The notes beneath the pieces were generated by a model. It saw only the letters and a list, made by a program, of their open reading frames with translations. It had not been told where the DNA came from and did not search any database. This document shows, in pieces, positions 4,847-7,530 of a stretch of DNA of 7,530 nt. The number at the start of each line of letters is the position of its first letter. The first letter of the stretch is position 1. This DNA is from a bacterium (GTDB lineage Bacteria; JAMCPX01), in contig DAHXOM010000280.1 in the NCBI GenBank assembly GCA_027364825.1, positions 1 through 7,530 of the forward strand, read 5' to 3'. Position numbers and translations under genes: made by a program.

Positions 4847-7520
4847 AGCGATTCTAAAAAAGTTTGCCGGTACAAAAAATGAAAGGGACCTGAAGAAGAT
4901 ATATCCGCTTGTGGATGAGATCAATCAACTGGAACCCTCCCTTTCCGCACTGCCGGACAGTGCATTAAAAGATAAAACCGCAGAGTTCAAAAAGCGAATC
5001 GAAAACGGTGAAACGCTCGATGATGTTTTAGTTGAGGCCTTTGCCGTTGTACGGGAGGCGGCAAAACGCTCCGTACATATGCGGCATTTCGATGTCCAGC
5101 TGCTGGGCGGTATCGTACTCCACAACGGCAGGATTTCCGAGATGAAAACGGGTGAAGGTAAAACCCTCGTAGCTACGCTGCCTGCCTATCTGAATGCACT
5201 GGAAGGCAAGGGCGTTCATATCGTTACCGTCAACGACTACCTTGCCAAACGTGATGCCGAATGGATGGGAGAGATCTACAAATTCCTCGGGCTCACGGTC
5301 GGGGTCATTGTCCATGACCTGGATGACCGGGAAAGACAGGCGGCGTACAACGCCGACATTACCTACGGTACGAACAATGAGTTCGGGTTCGATTATCTCA
5401 GGGACAACATGAAATTCGACATAAAGGAAATGGTACAACGGGACTTGAACTACGCCATCGTCGACGAGGTCGACAGCATACTGATAGATGAAGCAAGGAC
5501 ACCGCTCATCATATCCGGTCAGGCCGAGGAATCTACCAGTAAATACTACACCATCGATAAGATCATCCCGAGGCTGAAACTCGAACAGGACTATACCATA
5601 GATGAAAAGCAGAAAAACGTTATCCTCACGGAACAGGGCGCCCTCGACGTCGAGAAGCTGCTCGGCATCGGGAATATCTTCGAGCCTTCACAGATAGAGA
5701 CCCTGCACCATGTGAACCAGGCATTGAAGGCGCACGTTATCTTCAAAAGGGACGTGGACTACATGGTCAAAGACGGCGAGGTCGTTATCGTCGATGAATT
5801 CACCGGAAGGCTGATGCCCGGACGAAGATGGAGCGACGGCCTGCATCAGGCAATCGAAGCAAAGGAGGGCGTGAAGATAGAAAACGAGAACCAGACCCTT
5901 GCAACGATAACTTTCCAGAATTATTTCAGGATGTTTAAAAAACTTGCCGGTATGACCGGTACGGCGGATACCGAGGCAGGAGAGTTTAAAAAGATATACA
6001 ACCTCGATGTCAATATCATACCGACCAACCTTCCCATGGTCCGTATCGACAACCACGACCTTATCTACAGGACACAAAAGGAGAAATTCAATGCAGTCAT
6101 AGAGGAAATCCTCGAACTGAACAAAAACGGCAGGCCCGTTCTTGTCGGTACCATTTCCATAGAAAAGTCGGAACTTTTAAGCAACATGCTGACAAGGCGC
6201 GGTATAAAACATCACGTCCTCAACGCAAAGTACCATGAAAAAGAGGCCATGATCATTGCCCAGGCAGGCAGGAAAGGCTCTGTAACCATAGCGACCAATA
6301 TGGCAGGAAGGGGTGTCGACATACTGCTCGGCGGCAATCCCGAGTTCATGGTGAGAGAAAAGATCAAGGCAGGGGATGCAAAAGCTGAAAACTTCCAAAG
6401 CCTCGTGGAAGTGACAAAGACGCATTGCGACGACGAAAAAAGAGATGTCATCTGACAAGGGGGGCTCCATATCATAGGTACGGAGCGTCATGAGGCACGG
6501 CGTATAGACAACCAGCTGCGGGGCAGATCCGGCAGGCAGGGCGACCCGGGCTCATCGAGGTTCTATATGGCCCTTGAGGACGACCTGATGAGACGGTTCG
6601 GTTCCGACAGGCTCTCGTCGGTTATGCAAAAACTCGGCATGTCTGAGGGAGAGCCCATAACACACCCCTGGATTTCAAAAGCCATAGAAAACGCACAGAA
6701 GAAGGTAGAAGAACATAACTTTGAAATAAGGAAACAGCTGCTTGAGTACGACGACGTGATGAACAAACAGCGGGAGGTCATCTATGCGAAACGCAAGGAA
6801 ATCCTGAAAGGAGAAAAACTCAACGAGCTTATTCTCGAGATGGCCGAGCAGACCATAGACGATATATTACACAAGCACATCGAGAATCCGGACAGACCCG
6901 AAGAATGGGACTTTAACGCGATCAATAATGCACTCGACGGTATGCTTTCCATAAAGCTTGAATTACCGGAAGATCAAAAACAGAACACAACCGCATTCGA
7001 ACTGAAGGACATGCTGCTCAAGAAGGCAAAGGAATACATTGAAGAAAAACAAAAAGCCATAACAGAGGCTTCTTTTTCAGAGCTTGTACGGTTCATCTTC
7101 CTGCAGGTGCTTGACAGCAACTGGAAGGACTTCCTTCTCAACATGGATCACCTCAAAGAAGGTATCGGACTCAGGGGCTATGCCCAGAAAGACCCTCTCA
7201 TTGAATACAAAAAAGAGGCGTTTGACATGTTCCAGAAGATGCTCAGTCAGGTAAGCGAAGAATCCATAACAAGGCTTTATAAGATCCAGATACAGGAGAA
7301 AGAAGATAAAAAATTCACCCTCACGCAAAGGATGCCCCTGAAATTCAATCTGAATGTTACGCAGCCGGCAGGCATGCCGGCAATGCCCGCAGCGCAGCCC
7401 CCTCCGGGTCAGGGGGTGACATCGCCCATAAAGAGGGAGAACAAGAAGATCGGCAGGAACGATCCGTGCTGGTGCGGCAGCGGGAAGAAGTACAAGAACT
7501 GCCACGGGAAAGAAGCGTAA
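4839..7520 (+). CDS. secA: SecA preprotein translocase ATPase, interrupted by an in-frame UGA
   Basis: ATPase motor of the Sec pathway, which pushes unfolded proteins through SecYEG. Seen, counting the UGA as residue 539: N-terminal MFEAILKKFAGTKNERDLKK; Walker A MKTGEGKT (102-109, K108); DEAD-box region VDEVDSILIDEARTPLIISG (208-227) with D209/E210; preprotein cross-linking domain (about 225-370); TNMAGRGVDILLGGNPE (486-502); GGLHIIGTERHE just after the UGA; motif VI QLRGRSGRQGD (559-569); a proline-rich linker and SEC-C zinc tail with C877, C879, C888 and H889. Total 893 codons, normal for SecA. The frame is the same before and after the UGA, so no frameshift is involved. As read, only the first 538 residues would be made, lacking motif VI. 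SecA is normally essential, so true loss is unlikely unless another copy exists. ATG 4839 agrees with the family N-terminus. Confidence 0.95.
6453..6455 (+). other. In-frame UGA inside secA (codon 539)
   Basis: The reading is CDDEKRDVI, UGA, QGGLHIIGTERHE. In relatives this stretch runs like C-E-E-E-H-R-K-V-V-x-L-G-G-L, which aligns one to one, so the UGA replaces exactly one residue at a variable site. Single-base neighbours include CGA or AGA (Arg), GGA (Gly) and TCA (Ser), all plausible there. The adaptor and ATPase genes end in TGA, so it is a normal stop in this genome. Confidence 0.92.
6464..6486 (+). other. Hairpin directly downstream of the secA UGA
   Basis: GCTCC (6464-6468) pairs with GGAGC (6482-6486). 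Two further pairs (6470-6471 with 6479-6480) are possible past an A/C mismatch, leaving a 7-nt apical loop. The stem begins 8 nt after the UGA. The bases also encode the conserved LHIIGTER segment, so the pairing may be accidental. Confidence 0.35.
6567..7520 (+). CDS. C-terminal SecA reading frame with its own possible restart site
   Basis: If the UGA terminates, the first ATG with a good ribosome site downstream is 6567 (MALEDDLMRRFGS), with GAGG at 6557-6560 and 6 nt spacing. It would yield a 317-residue piece holding the helical scaffold/wing regions and the SEC-C tail. It lacks GGLHIIGTERHE and motif VI, so together with the 538-residue N-terminal part it could not rebuild a complete ATPase. 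More likely this is simply the 3' part of secA and the ATG is an internal methionine. Confidence 0.3.
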   Translation: MALEDDLMRRFGSDRLSSVMQKLGMSEGEPITHPWISKAIENAQKKVEEHNFEIRKQLLEYDDVMNKQREVIYAKRKEILKGEKLNELILEMAEQTIDDILHKHIENPDRPEEWDFNAINNALDGMLSIKLELPEDQKQNTTAFELKDMLLKKAKEYIEEKQKAITEASFSELVRFIFLQVLDSNWKDFLLNMDHLKEGIGLRGYAQKDPLIEYKKEAFDMFQKMLSQVSEESITRLYKIQIQEKEDKKFTLTQRMPLKFNLNVTQPAGMPAMPAAQPPPGQGVTSPIKRENKKIGRNDPCWCGSGKKYKNCHGKEA

Positions 7521-7530
7521 CCCCAACGGA

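Noticed and set aside
5028..5438. Minus-strand open frames inside secA (also 5688-6077, 6177-6491 and 7077-7526)
   Set aside because: They are antisense to well-conserved SecA coding sequence and show no domain of their own.
6440..6470. Frameshift at the run of six Gs after the UGA as the cause of the broken secA
   Set aside because: SecA similarity continues in the same frame on both sides with one-to-one alignment, so no insertion or deletion is needed.
4839..7520. Alternative genetic code with UGA as Trp or Gly
   Set aside because: The adaptor and ATPase genes end in TGA at overlapping junctions where reading through would run one protein into the next in the wrong frame; only one internal UGA is seen in the whole window.

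Overview
This window looks like chromosomal DNA from a diderm (Gram-negative-type) bacterium with moderate GC content. The evidence is a predicted lipoprotein, a tripartite-style exporter with a periplasmic adaptor, and a SecA that keeps the C-terminal zinc-binding SEC-C tail. The SecA wording and compact operon style would fit a Desulfobacterota- or Nitrospirota-like lineage, but I cannot place it below phylum and hold even that loosely.

Layout. Minus strand, positions 1-4542, reading right to left: a membrane-fusion (HlyD/MacA-type) adaptor, a MacB/LolD-type ATPase and a MacB-type FtsX-fold permease form a tight operon with 8-nt and 4-nt overlaps. After a 149-bp gap comes a glycoside hydrolase family 5 lipoprotein resembling endoglycoceramidase, which runs off the left edge. 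Plus strand, 4839-7520: secA, divergent from the exporter operon. The last 10 bases (7521-7530) hold nothing I can call.

Intergenic DNA. The gap between hydrolase and permease (1484-1632) and the divergent region between adaptor and secA (4543-4838) share a repeat family: tandem ATTCAAR heptamers next to an identical 16-bp GC-rich word (GGGTACCCGTTCCCCT) that sits in local hairpins. The divergent region also holds a perfect 8-6-8 inverted repeat between possible -35 and -10 elements of the exporter promoter, two mutually exclusive strong hairpins, and a 13-codon leader ORF with a near-ideal Shine-Dalgarno that overlaps the secA start codon.

Most notable. The secA reading frame is interrupted at codon 539 by a single in-frame UGA. 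Everything on both sides is standard SecA in the same frame (893 codons in total), and the conserved motif VI follows the UGA. TGA is used as an ordinary stop by the adaptor and ATPase genes, so a changed genetic code is unlikely. The choices are sequencing error, a recent nonsense mutation, or readthrough/recoding.

How the genes relate. The exporter genes should form one inner-membrane ABC complex with a periplasmic adaptor; its substrate is unknown. The hydrolase could act on glycolipids or related glycosides outside the inner membrane. SecA would drive export of the lipoprotein and other Sec substrates, but a functional link between secA and the minus-strand genes is not shown.
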